In this document: positions 1-9,390 of the stretch, piece after piece
Layout: each line of letters begins with the position of its first letter
Numbering within the stretch: position 1 is the stretch's first letter
Origin: CAVSUZ01 sp963791885
GTDB taxonomy: Bacteria > Pseudomonadota > Alphaproteobacteria > Acetobacterales > Acetobacteraceae
DNA: 64,000 nucleotides
Direction of reading: 5' to 3'
Assembly: GCA_963791885.1 (NCBI GenBank)
Contig: CAWBUL010000006.1
Coordinates: 186,001-250,000 of the forward strand
Program-made: the position numbers and the translations under genes
The notes under the pieces: generated by a model
What the model was told of the DNA's origin: nothing
What the model saw: only the letters and a program-made list of their open reading frames with translations
Database searches by the model: none

Positions 1-250
1 CGACGCTGGGCAGGCCAAAAAACAGCACGAAGAGCTGCACGAGCAATGGCGTGTTGCGGATCGTCTGAACGTATACCCGCGCTAACAGCCGGAGTGACAT
101 GAAGCGGGAGCGCCGGCATACAGCCCCAATTGTGCCGACGAGCAAGCTCAGCGCCATACCTACAAAGGAATAGAGCAAGGTGACGACCACGCCTTGCAGC
201 AGCCAGGTCCAGTATCGAGTCACCTCCCCGAATTGGAAGGTGTAGCTCAT
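1..250 (-). CDS. Amino-acid ABC transporter permease (HisM-type), N-terminal part
   Basis: The reverse strand opens with ATG at 248-250 and stays open to the window edge, so only about 83 residues are seen. They contain a membrane segment (WTWLLQGVVVTLLYSFVGMA) and the stretch QTIRNTPLLVQLFVLFFGLP, a hallmark of polar amino-acid permeases of the HisM/GlnP group. Such a protein forms the inner-membrane channel of a binding-protein-dependent amino-acid importer. The family-3 binding protein at 2468-3265 lies nearby on the same strand and is a plausible partner, but a plus-strand regulator and oxidoreductase sit between them. The rest of the gene lies outside the window. Confidence 0.85.
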   Translation of the reverse strand, partial: MSYTFQFGEVTRYWTWLLQGVVVTLLYSFVGMALSLLVGTIGAVCRRSRFMSLRLLARVYVQTIRNTPLLVQLFVLFFGLPSV

Positions 251-391
251 GGTAGCGTCTGTCCCAGGCCGAGCATTCGAACGACCTCACTCCCCGCGCG
301 CATTCCTTGGCTCAATCAGCCGCTACGCTTGACTTCCGACTGGTACCATGATTGGCTTTAGCCTGCAATAGACGTTTTCTGAGGAAATCGC

Positions 392-1396
392 GTGCCGGCA
401 AAGGGCACCAAAACCCACGGCTCGGAAACGACTGGTAGCGAGAGGCTGTACGCGCGCTGCGAGCAGATCTTGCGCCGCTCTATCCGCAGTGGCCTGCCGC
501 CGGGAACGGTTTTGCTCGAAGCCCAACTCGCTAAGCTGCTCGGATCCAGCCGCGCGCCGGTACGCCAGGCCTTAGCGCATCTTCACGAGGAAGGCCTGGT
601 GCAGCGGTCTCAGGGCCGAGGCTATCTGGTTGGACAGAACGGGCACGGAATCCCCCGGGTTAGATTGTCCGTCGCGATGCTGGGGTTGGATGAGCCCGGT
701 GAAGCATTACGCCGCTCGCTTGCCTGGGAGGGAATCTACGAGGATGTGGAACGGAGCATCATCCATCGCTCTGTCTTCGGCAGCGCGCGGGTAAACGAGG
801 TAGAGCTGGCCAGCCGCTATGGCGTTGGTCGCAGCGTGGCTCGTGACGTTCTGACGCGATTGCAAAGCCTCGGCATGCTAGCCAAGGACGAGCGGCAGAG
901 ATGGATCATCGTTTCGCTCGACCGGCAGCGTCTAGCAAGTCTGTATGAGCTGCGGCGGCTGCTCGAGCCAGCCGCTCTCCGTGATGCGATGCAGTATGCG
1001 GAGGTCGCCCTGCTCGAGGAGATGCGGCGGCGGCTGCAGGTGCGCCGCGCTGCTTACCCGAAGGTCAGTGCTAACGACATGAACGATCTCGAATACGACT
1101 TGCACGTGCGCCTGCTTTCGCTCTGTCGGAACCGCGAACTGCTCGGCGCGCTGCAGCGGACCCGCTGTACGCTGACCCTCAGCAAGCATGTCCTCGGCGT
1201 CGAGATGCCGCTGCCGCAGCATGATCCCTTCATGGAGGAGCATGTGGAGGTACTCGACGCGGTTATCGCCGGTAAGGCGCAGCCGGCGATGAAGGCACTC
1301 GAACGGCATCTGCGTTCCTCTTTTCCGAAAGTCGCGGATCGGCTGGAGGCGTTCCGAGCCAGCTACACGCCACCACCATTGACCTATTTGAATTGA
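392..1396 (+). CDS. GntR-family regulator with two winged-helix domains and FCD domain
   Basis: 334 residues, GTG start preceded by gaggaa at 381-386. Residues about 15-90 form a first GntR winged helix (LLEAQLAKLLGSSRAPVRQA then EEGLVQRSQGRGYLV). Residues about 115-175 form a second one (VNEVELASRYGVGRSVARDV). An all-helical FCD effector domain follows (YELRRLLEPAALRDAM and HVEVLDAVIAGKAQPAMKAL). Ordinary FadR-type regulators have one DNA-binding domain and about 230-260 residues, so the duplicated reader is unusual. The stop codon overlaps the start region of the oxidoreductase at 1399, so the two are cotranscribed. The permease at 1-250 is divergent and a likely target; this is inference from position. 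The ligand is unknown. Confidence 0.85.
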   Translation: MPAKGTKTHGSETTGSERLYARCEQILRRSIRSGLPPGTVLLEAQLAKLLGSSRAPVRQALAHLHEEGLVQRSQGRGYLVGQNGHGIPRVRLSVAMLGLDEPGEALRRSLAWEGIYEDVERSIIHRSVFGSARVNEVELASRYGVGRSVARDVLTRLQSLGMLAKDERQRWIIVSLDRQRLASLYELRRLLEPAALRDAMQYAEVALLEEMRRRLQVRRAAYPKVSANDMNDLEYDLHVRLLSLCRNRELLGALQRTRCTLTLSKHVLGVEMPLPQHDPFMEEHVEVLDAVIAGKAQPAMKALERHLRSSFPKVADRLEAFRASYTPPPLTYLN

Positions 1397-1398
1397 GC

Positions 1399-2418
1399 AT
1401 GCGCGCGCTGGTGATCGCTGATGCGTTTGGCATCGAGAACCTGTGTTGGCAGGAGCGTCCGTCGCCCTTGCCCGGACCGGGTCAGGTAATTGTCCGCATC
1501 ACCGCCGTTTCGTTCAACTTCCGCGACTTGCAGGTGATCGGCGGGGTGCGCGACGTGCCCCGTCCGCTGATACCGTTGTCCGATGCGTGTGGGGTGGTGA
1601 GTGCCATAGGCGAGGGGGTGGTACGCTGGAAGCTCGGTGACCGCGTCATGCCTGTATTCGCCCCCGGCTGGATTTCCGGTCCGCTTCCGCACGTGGAAAC
1701 GCTGCCGACATTAGGAGGCCCACTCGACGGTACTTTTCGCGAGGAAGCGGCGTGGCACGAGCAGGACCTGGTCGCTGTCCCGGCTGTGCTCAGTGACGCC
1801 GAGGCCGCTACTCTGCCCTGCGCCGCGGTCTCTGCCTGGAACGCACTGTTCGTGGCGGCACAAACCAAACCCGGCGACGTGGTCCTCATTCAGGGCACAG
1901 GCGGCGTCGCCTTGTTCGCATTGCAGTTCGCTAAACGCGCCGGTGCGCGGACCATCCTGATCTCCAGCGAGGACCGCAAGCTTGAGCGCGCCAGGCCACT
2001 GGGTGCGGATATCTGTATCAATTATCAAAGCACGCCGAAATGGGGCGCTGAGGCGCGCCGCCTCGCTGGGCCGGTCGATCTGGTGGTGGAAGTGGGCGGC
2101 AGCCAGACGCTCGAGCAGTCGTTGATTTGCGTGCGCAATGGCGGCCGGATCAGCGCCGTCGGCTTCCTCTCGGGAGCTGTGGCTCAGTGCAATATGGGAG
2201 AGGTAAGCCGCAAGAGCATTGGCCTGCAAGGGATCAGGGTCGGCAACCGCGACAGCTTCGAAGCGTTATGCCGCGTCATCGAGTCGCAGGGGATCAGGCC
2301 GGTCGTCGACCGGGTCGCCCCGATTGAGGAGGCGATCCCGACGCTCGCTTCCTATCGCGACCACGGTGCGTTCGGGAAAATCTGCCTTGCCTTCGGTTCG
2401 GATACAGCTTCGACTTGA
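1399..2418 (+). CDS. Zinc-independent MDR-family NAD(P)-dependent alcohol dehydrogenase/quinone oxidoreductase-like protein
   Basis: 339 residues from ATG 1399; a TTG at 1393 is possible but would lie inside the preceding stop region. It has an N-terminal GroES-like domain (PGPGQVIVRITAVSFNFRDL) and a Rossmann domain with the nucleotide loop VLIQGTGGVALFALQFAKRA. The cysteine-rich loop that binds structural zinc in classical alcohol dehydrogenases is absent, which fits the quinone-oxidoreductase-like branch of the medium-chain family. It is translationally coupled to the GntR regulator and ends at a strong hairpin. The substrate cannot be told from sequence; oxidation or reduction of a small carbonyl compound or alcohol is a family-level inference. 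Confidence 0.85.
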   Translation: MRALVIADAFGIENLCWQERPSPLPGPGQVIVRITAVSFNFRDLQVIGGVRDVPRPLIPLSDACGVVSAIGEGVVRWKLGDRVMPVFAPGWISGPLPHVETLPTLGGPLDGTFREEAAWHEQDLVAVPAVLSDAEAATLPCAAVSAWNALFVAAQTKPGDVVLIQGTGGVALFALQFAKRAGARTILISSEDRKLERARPLGADICINYQSTPKWGAEARRLAGPVDLVVEVGGSQTLEQSLICVRNGGRISAVGFLSGAVAQCNMGEVSRKSIGLQGIRVGNRDSFEALCRVIESQGIRPVVDRVAPIEEAIPTLASYRDHGAFGKICLAFGSDTAST

Positions 2419-2434
2419 CGCTCGTGGGGCCGAG

Positions 2435-2461
2435 TTTAGGCGGCGGTCTGCGCCGCCTAAA
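2435..2461. terminator. Perfect 11-bp hairpin between convergent genes
   Basis: Arms at 2435-2445 and 2451-2461 (tttaggcggcg and its exact complement) enclose a 5-nt loop. The stem runs from A/T at the base to GC near the loop, so a U-tract follows the stem on either strand. It lies between the converging oxidoreductase (ends 2418) and binding-protein gene (ends 2468), where a bidirectional Rho-independent terminator is expected. Confidence 0.8.
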
Positions 2462-2467
2462 TATGGA

Positions 2468-3265
2468 TCAAAGCGGCGGGATCGAGGGCAGCGCCAGGCC
2501 GGTCCATTTCTCCGAAATTTTCGACATCATGCCATTCTGCACATTGAGGAACACGAAGGTGTTGACCCATTGCAGCAAGTTGATGTTGCCGGGAGCCACG
2601 CCGACGCCGTACCAGTATTTAAAGATTGTAAACTTGATCTCGAATTGCTTGTCGGGGAAGCGCTTCATAAGTTCGCTTGCAATGGCTGGGGTGGTGGTCA
2701 GCGCATCCGCCTGGCCGGTGACCAGCGCCGCGCTTGCTGCTGAGTCATCATCGAGGCGCAGAATGTTCGTCCCTTTCGGCACGTTGCTATTAAGGGCGAG
2801 TTCGGCCGCCGATCCTCGTGTCGTCGCGATCTTCTTGCCGTTCAAATCGGCATAGTCGTGCATTTGAACGGATTTTGGCGACAGCACCACCGTGCCGGTC
2901 ACACCATATGGGCTCGAGAACCAGACTGATTTGGCGCGCTCGGCTGTAATCGCGAAGGTAGCCATGATAAGGTCCACCCGGTCAGTGACCAGATAGGGCA
3001 CGCGGTTGGCCACCGTCGTTGGCACTATTTGGAGCTTAACGCCGAGATCCTTGGCGAGGAGTTGCGCGGTTTCCACTTCAGAGCCAGTGGGTTGCCCGTT
3101 GGGGTCCTGGAACCCGTAAGGCGGCGAGTTTAGGTCGATGCCGATCAGGATTTGGCCGCTTTTGATGATGTCATCGAGCGTTCGCGACGATGCTGCTCGC
3201 GGCATTCCCATCAGTAACGCCACGACAAACAGCACACCGAGCAACCACCGGTTGCGGCCTTTCAT
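2468..3265 (-). CDS. Amino-acid ABC transporter substrate-binding protein (family 3)
   Basis: 265 residues with a Sec signal peptide (positively charged start, then WLLGVLFVVALLMGM, cleavage near AASS). The mature protein has the family-3 solute-binding pattern: GQILIGIDLNSPPYGFQDPN, then GSEVETAQLLAKDLG and VDLIMATFAITAERA. It would capture a polar amino acid or similar solute in the periplasm and deliver it to a HisM/HisQ-type permease such as the one at 1-250. GGAGG-like bases (ctttcctccctc on the plus strand) precede the ATG. No ATPase gene of this importer lies in the window. Confidence 0.9.
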   Translation of the reverse strand: MKGRNRWLLGVLFVVALLMGMPRAASSRTLDDIIKSGQILIGIDLNSPPYGFQDPNGQPTGSEVETAQLLAKDLGVKLQIVPTTVANRVPYLVTDRVDLIMATFAITAERAKSVWFSSPYGVTGTVVLSPKSVQMHDYADLNGKKIATTRGSAAELALNSNVPKGTNILRLDDDSAASAALVTGQADALTTTPAIASELMKRFPDKQFEIKFTIFKYWYGVGVAPGNINLLQWVNTFVFLNVQNGMMSKISEKWTGLALPSIPPL

Positions 3266-3519
3266 GCTTTCCTCCCTCTCGACAGCAGCCTTGCGAGATT
3301 CTCAGCATAAATGACTAATGTCTGCAACAGGCAGTTCTATGCTTGGCCCTCCGGGCGCCCAGTCTCGGACGTCGAGACTTCGTCGAGCCATTTGGCAGCA
3401 GACCTTCGTCGATGCGCTGACGGCGCGGGCTGGATTTTCCGCACTGTCGAGCGTGGCGGCACGCCGGCACTGTGCGCGACAACGCGACGAGCGTGGTCCG
3501 CCTGAAGCGATCTCGCTCT

Positions 3520-4255
3520 CTATAGAGACGCGCCACCGTCGATGCTGATTTCTGCACCGGTGATGTACTCAAACTCATCAGAGAGCAGAAACAGCACCAA
3601 CCGCGTCACTTCATCGGCCGTCCCCATCCGCTTCATCGGTACGAGCTGAATTCGGCGCACATTCTCCTCGGGCGTGCGGATCTTCAACATGTCCGTGTCG
3701 ATCGGACCCGGATGGACTGAGTTGACGCGTATGCCTCGCGAGGCGAGGTCGGCGGCTGCGGACTTGGTCATACCGCGAAGCGCCCATTTGGTCGCTCCGT
3801 AGGCGAAGGCGTGCGGCGTGCCGCGCAGGCCGGCGGTCGAGGAGATGTTGACGATGGAACCACCGCCGCTTCGCTCCATGGCGGGCACGACTGCACGCAT
3901 GCCCAGGAAACAGCCGAACTGGTTGATGCGAACATGGCGTTCGAACAGCTCGGAATCCGTTTCCATCAGCGACTTGGGGATGTAGATGCCCGCGTTGTTG
4001 ATCAGGCCGTGAAGCGCGCAGCCGAGTTCGACCGCGGTCTCGACCGCCTCCTGCCAATCGGCCTCGTTGGTGACATCGTGTTGGACGAAACGAGCTGCGG
4101 GGCCAAGTTCGGCTGCCAGTGCGTTGCCGTCCTGCTGGAGGATGTCGCCGATAACGACTTTGGCACCGTCGGCCACCAGTGCGCGCGCCTCGGCAGCGCC
4201 TTGTCCACGTGCACCTCCGCTGATCAGTACCGACTTTCCCGTCGAAGCGTGCCAT
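3520..4255 (-). pseudogene. SDR-family oxidoreductase, frameshifted just after the start
   Basis: The body is a complete classical SDR: cofactor loop SGGARGQG, NNAG, catalytic Ser in NISSTAG, YGATK giving Tyr and Lys, and C-terminal GAEISIDGGASL. The only ATG with a good ribosome site (ggaggggg about 8 bases upstream) is at 4253-4255 and begins M-A-R-F-D-G-K, exactly what the family should start with. That frame is one base out of register with the body, so a single extra base lies near 4235. Reading from the in-frame upstream ATG at 4323 gives an atypical 37-residue leader. This is either a true frameshift or a sequencing error; I favour error because everything downstream is intact. Confidence 0.75.
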
Positions 4256-4398
4256 CGGATCAGCCCCCTCCGCAAAATTTCCGAGCCGTGAGTCACGGCT
4301 GGTGTCGGCGGAACCCGGCGCATGGCTTGGGTCGGGAGCTCACCATAAGCGATCGTAGCATCTCGGTCTGCTTTGTCGACGTGTTCAGGGTTAGGCCG

Positions 4399-5087
4399 TC
4401 AGCCTCCGCGTGGAGCGAACGGCTCGACAGGCTCGGGCGCATCGATCAGCGGGTCCAACCGGAAACGATCCCGCAACGCCTCCGGGTCCGTCACCGTGAT
4501 CGTATCGCCGGCCACGTGCAGCCCGAAGCGCGACATCGCGGCAAGGGTGCGGGAGAATGTTTCTCGCGTCATGCCAAGCTGCCCGGCGATGCGCCGCTTC
4601 TCCAGCGGCAACTGGGCGGACGTGAATGCGTCCTTGCTGTCGAAGAGGCGAAGCAGATAACAGCCGACGCGATCCTCCGCCGAACGAAGTTTATGAGGTC
4701 CTTCGCCAGCTTCATCTGACGGCGGAACTGCGCAGCCTGGCAGGCCAGGACGGCCAAGCATAGGGCGTGATCGCGCGCCACTGCGTCCCGGAACGCATCA
4801 GCGTGAATGAGAACGAGATGCGCCTCTTCCAGCACACGGGCGCGCGCGAGATGCGGCTGCTGGTTCAGCACCGCCGCGGGTAGCAGCAAGTCAACCGGCT
4901 GCACCGTCTCGATTGGCACCTCGTTGGCGCCATCGACGCCGAGCAGCTCAACAACACCCCCGACTAGCAGGTGCACGAAGGCTGGGATTTCGGCTTGTTC
5001 AACAAAGTGCTCCCGGCCGGTACGCGATGCAGCACCGCCTGCCGCGACAGCCGTGTAATCGTCGCGGCAGGGACATGGCGAAGCCAC
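4399..5087 (-). pseudogene. Crp/Fnr-family transcription regulator, frameshifted
   Basis: The upstream frame gives the cyclic-nucleotide-binding-like barrel (IPAFVHLLVGGVVELLGVDG, then ACQAAQFRRQMKLAKDL). Near 4700 the homology jumps frame to KLRSAEDRVGCYLLRLFDSK and a Crp-type helix-turn-helix (LPLEKRRIAGQLGMTRETFS). Together they make one normal-length Crp/Fnr protein with a one-base slip. No cysteine cluster of the Fnr type is evident. It lies next to nitrate reductase remnants on the other strand. Regulators of this type (Dnr, NnrR, NarR) often control denitrification genes, so it was probably a nitrate or NO-responsive activator (inference). Confidence 0.75.
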
Positions 5088-5094
5088 GGCGTGC

Positions 5095-5276
5095 GTCGAC
5101 GCGGCCGGCGAGCTCGCACAATCCTATGACGTGAAAGACTGGAAGACCGGCGCGATCGAACCCATCCCCGGTCGCACGATGCCGTCGATCGCCGTGGTCG
5201 GGCGCGACTATCCCGGCCTCTACGACCGCTTCACGTCGATCGGGCCGCTGATGGAGAAGCTCGGTAACGGGGTAAG
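5095..5276 (+). pseudogene. narG: narG internal fragment (nitrate reductase alpha subunit)
   Basis: The frame through 5125 reads YDVKDWKTGAIEPIPGRTMP and then RDYPGLYDRFTSIGPLMEKL. From memory of the family, this matches an internal stretch of the membrane-bound nitrate reductase alpha chain. The homology stops at about 5268 and runs straight into the start of narH, so the C-terminal third of narG is missing. Nothing upstream resembles the N-terminal part. It is a deletion relic, not a gene. Confidence 0.7.
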
Positions 5277-5978
5277 GTGCTGAACCTCGACAAGTGCATC
5301 GGCTGCCACACCTGCTCCGTCACCTGCAAGAACGTGTGGACCAGCCGCGAGGGCGTCGAATACGCTTGGTTCAATAACGTCGAAACCAAGCCCGGCATCG
5401 GCTACCCGAAGGATTGGGAGAACCAGAAGCGTTGGAAGGGCGGCTGGACGCGCCGCGGGATGGCAGGATCGAACCGCGCATCGGCGCCAAGTGGCGCGTG
5501 CTGGCGAAGATCTTCGCGAACCCTGACCTGCCGGAGATCGACGACTACTACGAGCCATTCACCTCGATTACGAACACCTGCAGAGCGCGCCGGAAGCCAA
5601 AGCGATGCCCACGGCGCGGCCGCGCTCGCTGAGCTCGGGCGAGCGGATGGAAAAGATCAAGTGGGGGCCGAACTGGGAGGAGATCCTGGGCGGTGAATTC
5701 TCCAAGCGATCGCAGGACAGCAATTTCGAGGGCATGCAGAAAGAGATCTACGGCGCGTTCGAGAACACCTTCATGATGTACCTGCCGCGGCTGTGCGAGC
5801 ACTGCCTCAATCCGGCCTGCGCCGCGGCCTGCCCTTCTGGCGCTATCTACAAGCGCGAGGAAGACGGCATTGTCCTGATCGATCAGGACAAGTGCCGCGG
5901 CTGGCGCATGTGCGTCTCTGGCTGTCCGTACAAGAAGGTCTATTACAACTGATCCTCCGGGAAATCGGAGAAATGCAC
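5277..5978 (+). pseudogene. narH: narH pseudogene (nitrate reductase beta subunit)
   Basis: The product would carry the NarH Fe-S motifs: LDKCIGCHTCSVTCKNVWTS at the start, then LCEHCLNPACAAACPSGAIY and CRGWRMCVSGCPYKKVYYN. The reading frame breaks near 5464 (one G missing) and near 5548 (one T missing). It then meets TGA at 5950-5952, where the family has Trp in YYNWxxGKSEKC. Homology resumes after the stop (SSGKSEKC) and is cut at 5978 by an inverted-repeat element. With frameshifts, a nonsense codon and loss of the C-terminal half, it is clearly dead. It directly abuts the narG scrap. Confidence 0.9.
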
Positions 5979-6216
5979 TGTGAATCGGCGCCCAAATGAG
6001 ACCCCTGTGTTTCGGCGCGGCACCGTGACCCACCATCGGCTTCCAGAGTGACCCTATCAGATCGGTAATTTCGCCGTGCTTCTCAATGGGATATGCGCTG
6101 TGGGGTAGGGTCACTATCCAAAGCCGATGATGTTCCGGAATGAAGTCGCGAAATGCCCACTCTTTCAAGCAGGTAAACCCGAATCAGGCCGGGTCCCATT
6201 TGAGCGCCGATTCACA
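5979..6216. mobile_element. Fold-back/MITE-like element with nested inverted repeats
   Basis: About 26 bp at 5979-6004 (starting tgtgaatcggcgcccaaatg) is repeated inverted at 6191-6216 with two mismatches. Inside, catcggcttccagagtgaccc near 6035 pairs imperfectly with the complement of a stretch near 6112-6132. No coding frame lies between. The outer repeat resembles internal terminal repeats I associate with IS21-family ends (inference). The element truncates narH. The 6217-6426 stretch after it holds no gene I can support. Confidence 0.6.
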
Positions 6217-7195
6217 TACAGGACGGCGACACCGATGGAGGGCGGGGAATACTGCTCTGATCCCCACGGGGCCGATGGTGCATGGTCGGCCATGGTCGCC
6301 CTGGTCAGGTGCCTCGCCCGCCAAGCAGCACGCGAGGCCTGGGAGCGGGGAAGCGACGATAGCGGCTATCCAGTCTGATGCGCCCGGGGAATAACCTTGC
6401 GCCTATCGCAGGAGCCGAGGGAGCCCATGCCGACGCCGCGCGCGGTCATCTACGCCAGGTACAGCACGGACAATCAGCGCGAAGCGTCGATTGCCGATCA
6501 GGTCGAGGTTTGCCGCCGCTATGCGGAGCGCCAAGGCTGGACGGTGACGGCCGTATACGAGGATGCGGCCATCAGTGGCGCCAGCCGGTTCCGGCCAGGC
6601 TTTCAGCACTTGCTTGCCGACGCCGAGGCACGGACGTTCGATATCCTCATCGCTGAGGCAATCGACCGCCTGGGCCGCAAGCTCTCCGACGTCGCCGATC
6701 TCTATGACCGACTGACCTTCGCGCGGGTGCAGATCCACACGACAAGCCAGGGCGCGATCACCCAGATGCATATCGGCATCATGGGCACCATGGCCCAGAT
6801 GATGTTGTCTGAGACGGGCGAGAAGGTTCGACGCGGTCAGCTTGGGCGTGCGCGGGCTGGGCGGATTCCCGGCGGTCTGGCCTACGGGTATGAGGTCGTT
6901 CCGCCCGCACCGGGTGCGAAAGAGGCCGGCGAGCGTCGGATCATTCCAGATGAGGCAGCCGTCGTGCGCCGGATCTTCGGGGAGTACGCGGTCGGCAAAT
7001 CGCCGCGCCATATTGCCCGTGATCTGAATGCCGAGGGTGTTCGCGGTCCTGACGGTCGCCCTTGGATCGACACCACGATCCGCGGCCAGCTCGACCGCGG
7101 TACGGGGCTGCTGAACAACACGCTCTATATCGGCCGCCTGTCCTGGAACCGCTGCAGTTACATCAAAGACCCACGAACCGGACGCAAAGTGGCTA

Positions 7196-8332
7196 GTGCT
7201 CTGACTCATACGGACGATGCAGGCAATCTTTCGAGCTTGGCAAGGATTGAGGCGGTGGCTGCGGTCCAGACGAATGGGCGTGGTTCTGCATTTCGCTCAG
7301 CGAGGTAAGTCTTAATGGCAGCCTGCAGGCTGACGAGGGAGTGGAAGCTGCCGCGCCGGATGCGTTGTCGGGTAAGAGCGGAGAAGAAGGTCTCCACCGC
7401 GTTCAGCCATGACCCGGAGGTTGGCGTGAAGTGGAAGGTCCATCGGTCATGGCGTGCCAGCCAGGCCTGTACCTTTCGGTGCCGGTGGGTGGCGTAGTTG
7501 TCGACGACCGCATGGACCAACTTGCCGGACGGCACCTCGCGTTCGACGGCATTGAGGAAGCGGATGAACTCCTCGTGCCGGTGTCGCTGCATGCAGCGAC
7601 CGATCACCGTACCCTTCAGCACGTTCAATGCGGCGAACAACGTCGTCGTTCCATGGCGTTTGTAGTCGTGGGTCATGGTGCCGCAGCGGCCGGGTTTCAG
7701 CGGCAGTCCAGGCTGGGTACGGTCGAGCGCCTGGATTTGGCTCTTTTCGTCGATCGACAGCACCACCGCATGGGCGGGCGGATCGAGATAAAGGCCGATG
7801 ATATCCGCCATTTTCTCAGCGAACTGCGGATCACGCGAGCGCTTGAAGCTGCGCACGCGGTGCGGCTGGAGTTGGTGCGCCGCCCAGATGCGCTGCACCG
7901 AGCGCAGAGACATGGCGGTGGCGTTTGCCATGGCTCGCCCGGTCCAATACGTGGTCCCAGGGGGCGGCTCGCCACACGTGAGCGCCACGACGTGCGCCAC
8001 TTTATCGGCCGGGATCGGTCGTTTGCCGGGCTTGCGCGTCTTGTCACGCAGCAACCCGTCGGGACCTTCCTCGACAAAACGCTGCTGCCAGCGCCAGACC
8101 ATGGGGCGGCTGACGCTGATCTCTTTCGCCACATGTTGCACCGGCCGACCACTGGCCGAGGCCAGAACAACTCGGCTCGCTCGATGTATTTGCCCGCTCG
8201 GTTGCGATCCGATGCTATTGCCTTAAGCCGCTTCCTGTCTGCCGCGCTCAACAACACGCATACTGTCTGTGCCATGCTCACAGAATCGCATGGCAACCGC
8301 ATGTTGTGAATCGATAGAATGCGTCAGAGCAC
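7196..8332 (-). mobile_element. IS630-family insertion sequence, copy 1
   Basis: 1137 bp bounded by inverted ends starting GTGCTCTGAC and flanked by a TA duplication (7194-7195 and 8333-8334), the signature of IS630/Tc1-type insertion. The target was CTAG inside the serine recombinase. It is nearly identical to copies at 41526-42662 and 47404-48541. Confidence 0.92.
7206..8275 (-). pseudogene. IS630-family transposase, frameshifted (copy 1)
   Basis: The main frame gives 311 residues with a helix-turn-helix (KEISVSRPMVWRWQQRF) and the DDE catalytic core: VLSIDEKSQIQALDR, VVDNYATH and GSWLNAVETFF, with about 35 residues between the second Asp and the Glu. The first 40 residues (MAQTVCVLLSAADRKRLKAI) lie in another frame. 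Compared with copy 3, one C is missing in the gcccgag tract. Copy 2 has the same lesion, so it predates their spread or reflects frameshift-regulated expression. No obvious slippery sequence is at the site. Confidence 0.85.
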
Positions 8333-9390
8333 TAGCGTCAATCCCCGCGAGCAGTGGGAGGAAGTTGAAGTCCCGGAATTGCGCATCGTCGATGACACGC
8401 TTTGGCAGCGGGTCAAGGCGCGCCAGCGGATGGTCCGCACAGAGATGGGCAAAGACGCAACGTCAGCCGGTGCTCTCAATCGCGCGCATCGGCGAAAGTA
8501 TCTGCTGAGCGGATTGCTGACCTGCGCATGCTGTGGCGGCGGCTATACTGTCATGGCGCAGGATCGCTATGGTTGCGCCACGCGTCGCGGCAAGGGCACG
8601 TGCGACAACGCCAGGACGATCGACCGTCAGCGGATCGAAGCGCGCGTTCTCGGTGCCCTGAAGGACCGATTGCTGACGCCAGACCTGGTCGACGAGTTCG
8701 TCAGGACCTTCGAGGCGGAGCTGGCCGCCTATCAAAAGGACAAGATGGGCCTGCAGGCGCGCCTGCAGCGCGAGCTGACCGACACGGAGCGGCGCCTGAA
8801 GGGCCTGCTGTCGGCGATCGAGAACGGTGCCTGGAACGACAGCGTTCGCGAGCGGCTGTCGGAAGTGGAAGCACGCAAGGCGGACGTGACAGAGCGTCTG
8901 ACTGCTGCTCTCAAACCACCGCCTGCCCCTCGGCTCACTGCGGCCGCTGCCGAAATCTATCGACCGAAAGTTGGCGATCTGGAAGCGTCGCTGAACGACG
9001 CGGAGATCAAGACGGAAGCCGCCGAAGCATTGCGACGCTTGATCGCGAAGGTGGTGCTATCGCCGGACGCCACCGCTCCTGATGGCATGCGTGCTGAACT
9101 GCACGGCGAGCTGGCCAGCATTCTGCAGCTGGCCTCCGAGCCGGCCCCTGCGGTGAAGGCTCTTCGCCGCAGAGGAGGGAGCGATGCTTTGGGAACGGAT
9201 GTTCTTGGGGGCCAAGTGTCGGTGGTTGCGGGGACACGCAGCCAGCGTTACTTGCGTCTCCGACGGACCAGAATCCCAACACTTGGACGACCCAACAGCA
9301 GTCTGCGAGCCGGCTGTGCAAGCGCCAGTTAGCCGGGTTCGAAGCTGAATCGGAATCAGGAGGGCCCCGGCCGGCCCACCCAGCTCCCTA

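Larger units (their letters stand above)
6427..9332 (+). pseudogene. Large serine recombinase, split by an IS630-type insertion
   Basis: The left part (6427-7195) carries the resolvase catalytic domain with the serine in VIYARYSTDNQREAS, the ISGASRFRPG loop, and the Recombinase domain (HIARDLNAEGVRGPDGRPW). The right part (8333-9332) has the zinc ribbon (LLTCACCGGGYTV and GKGTCDNA) and a coiled coil (ELTDTERRLKGLLSAIENG). Removing 7196-8332 and one TA rejoins the frame as K-V-A-S-V-N-P, giving about 588 residues, the usual length. Such enzymes integrate and excise phages and genomic islands. ATG 6427 has gaggga upstream. As it stands the gene is inactivated. Confidence 0.88.

Noticed and set aside
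2219..2743. Open frame of 174 codons on the plus strand
   Set aside because: It crosses the end of the MDR gene, the terminator hairpin and the antisense of the binding-protein gene, has no ribosome site and an Arg/Ser-rich shadow composition.
3811..4719. 302-codon plus-strand frame opposite the SDR and Crp genes
   Set aside because: Antisense shadow of two genes with clear family motifs; it has none of its own.
7431..8309. 292-codon frame antisense to the IS630 transposase, also present in the other two copies
   Set aside because: It repeats only because the IS repeats; the opposite strand encodes the DDE transposase.
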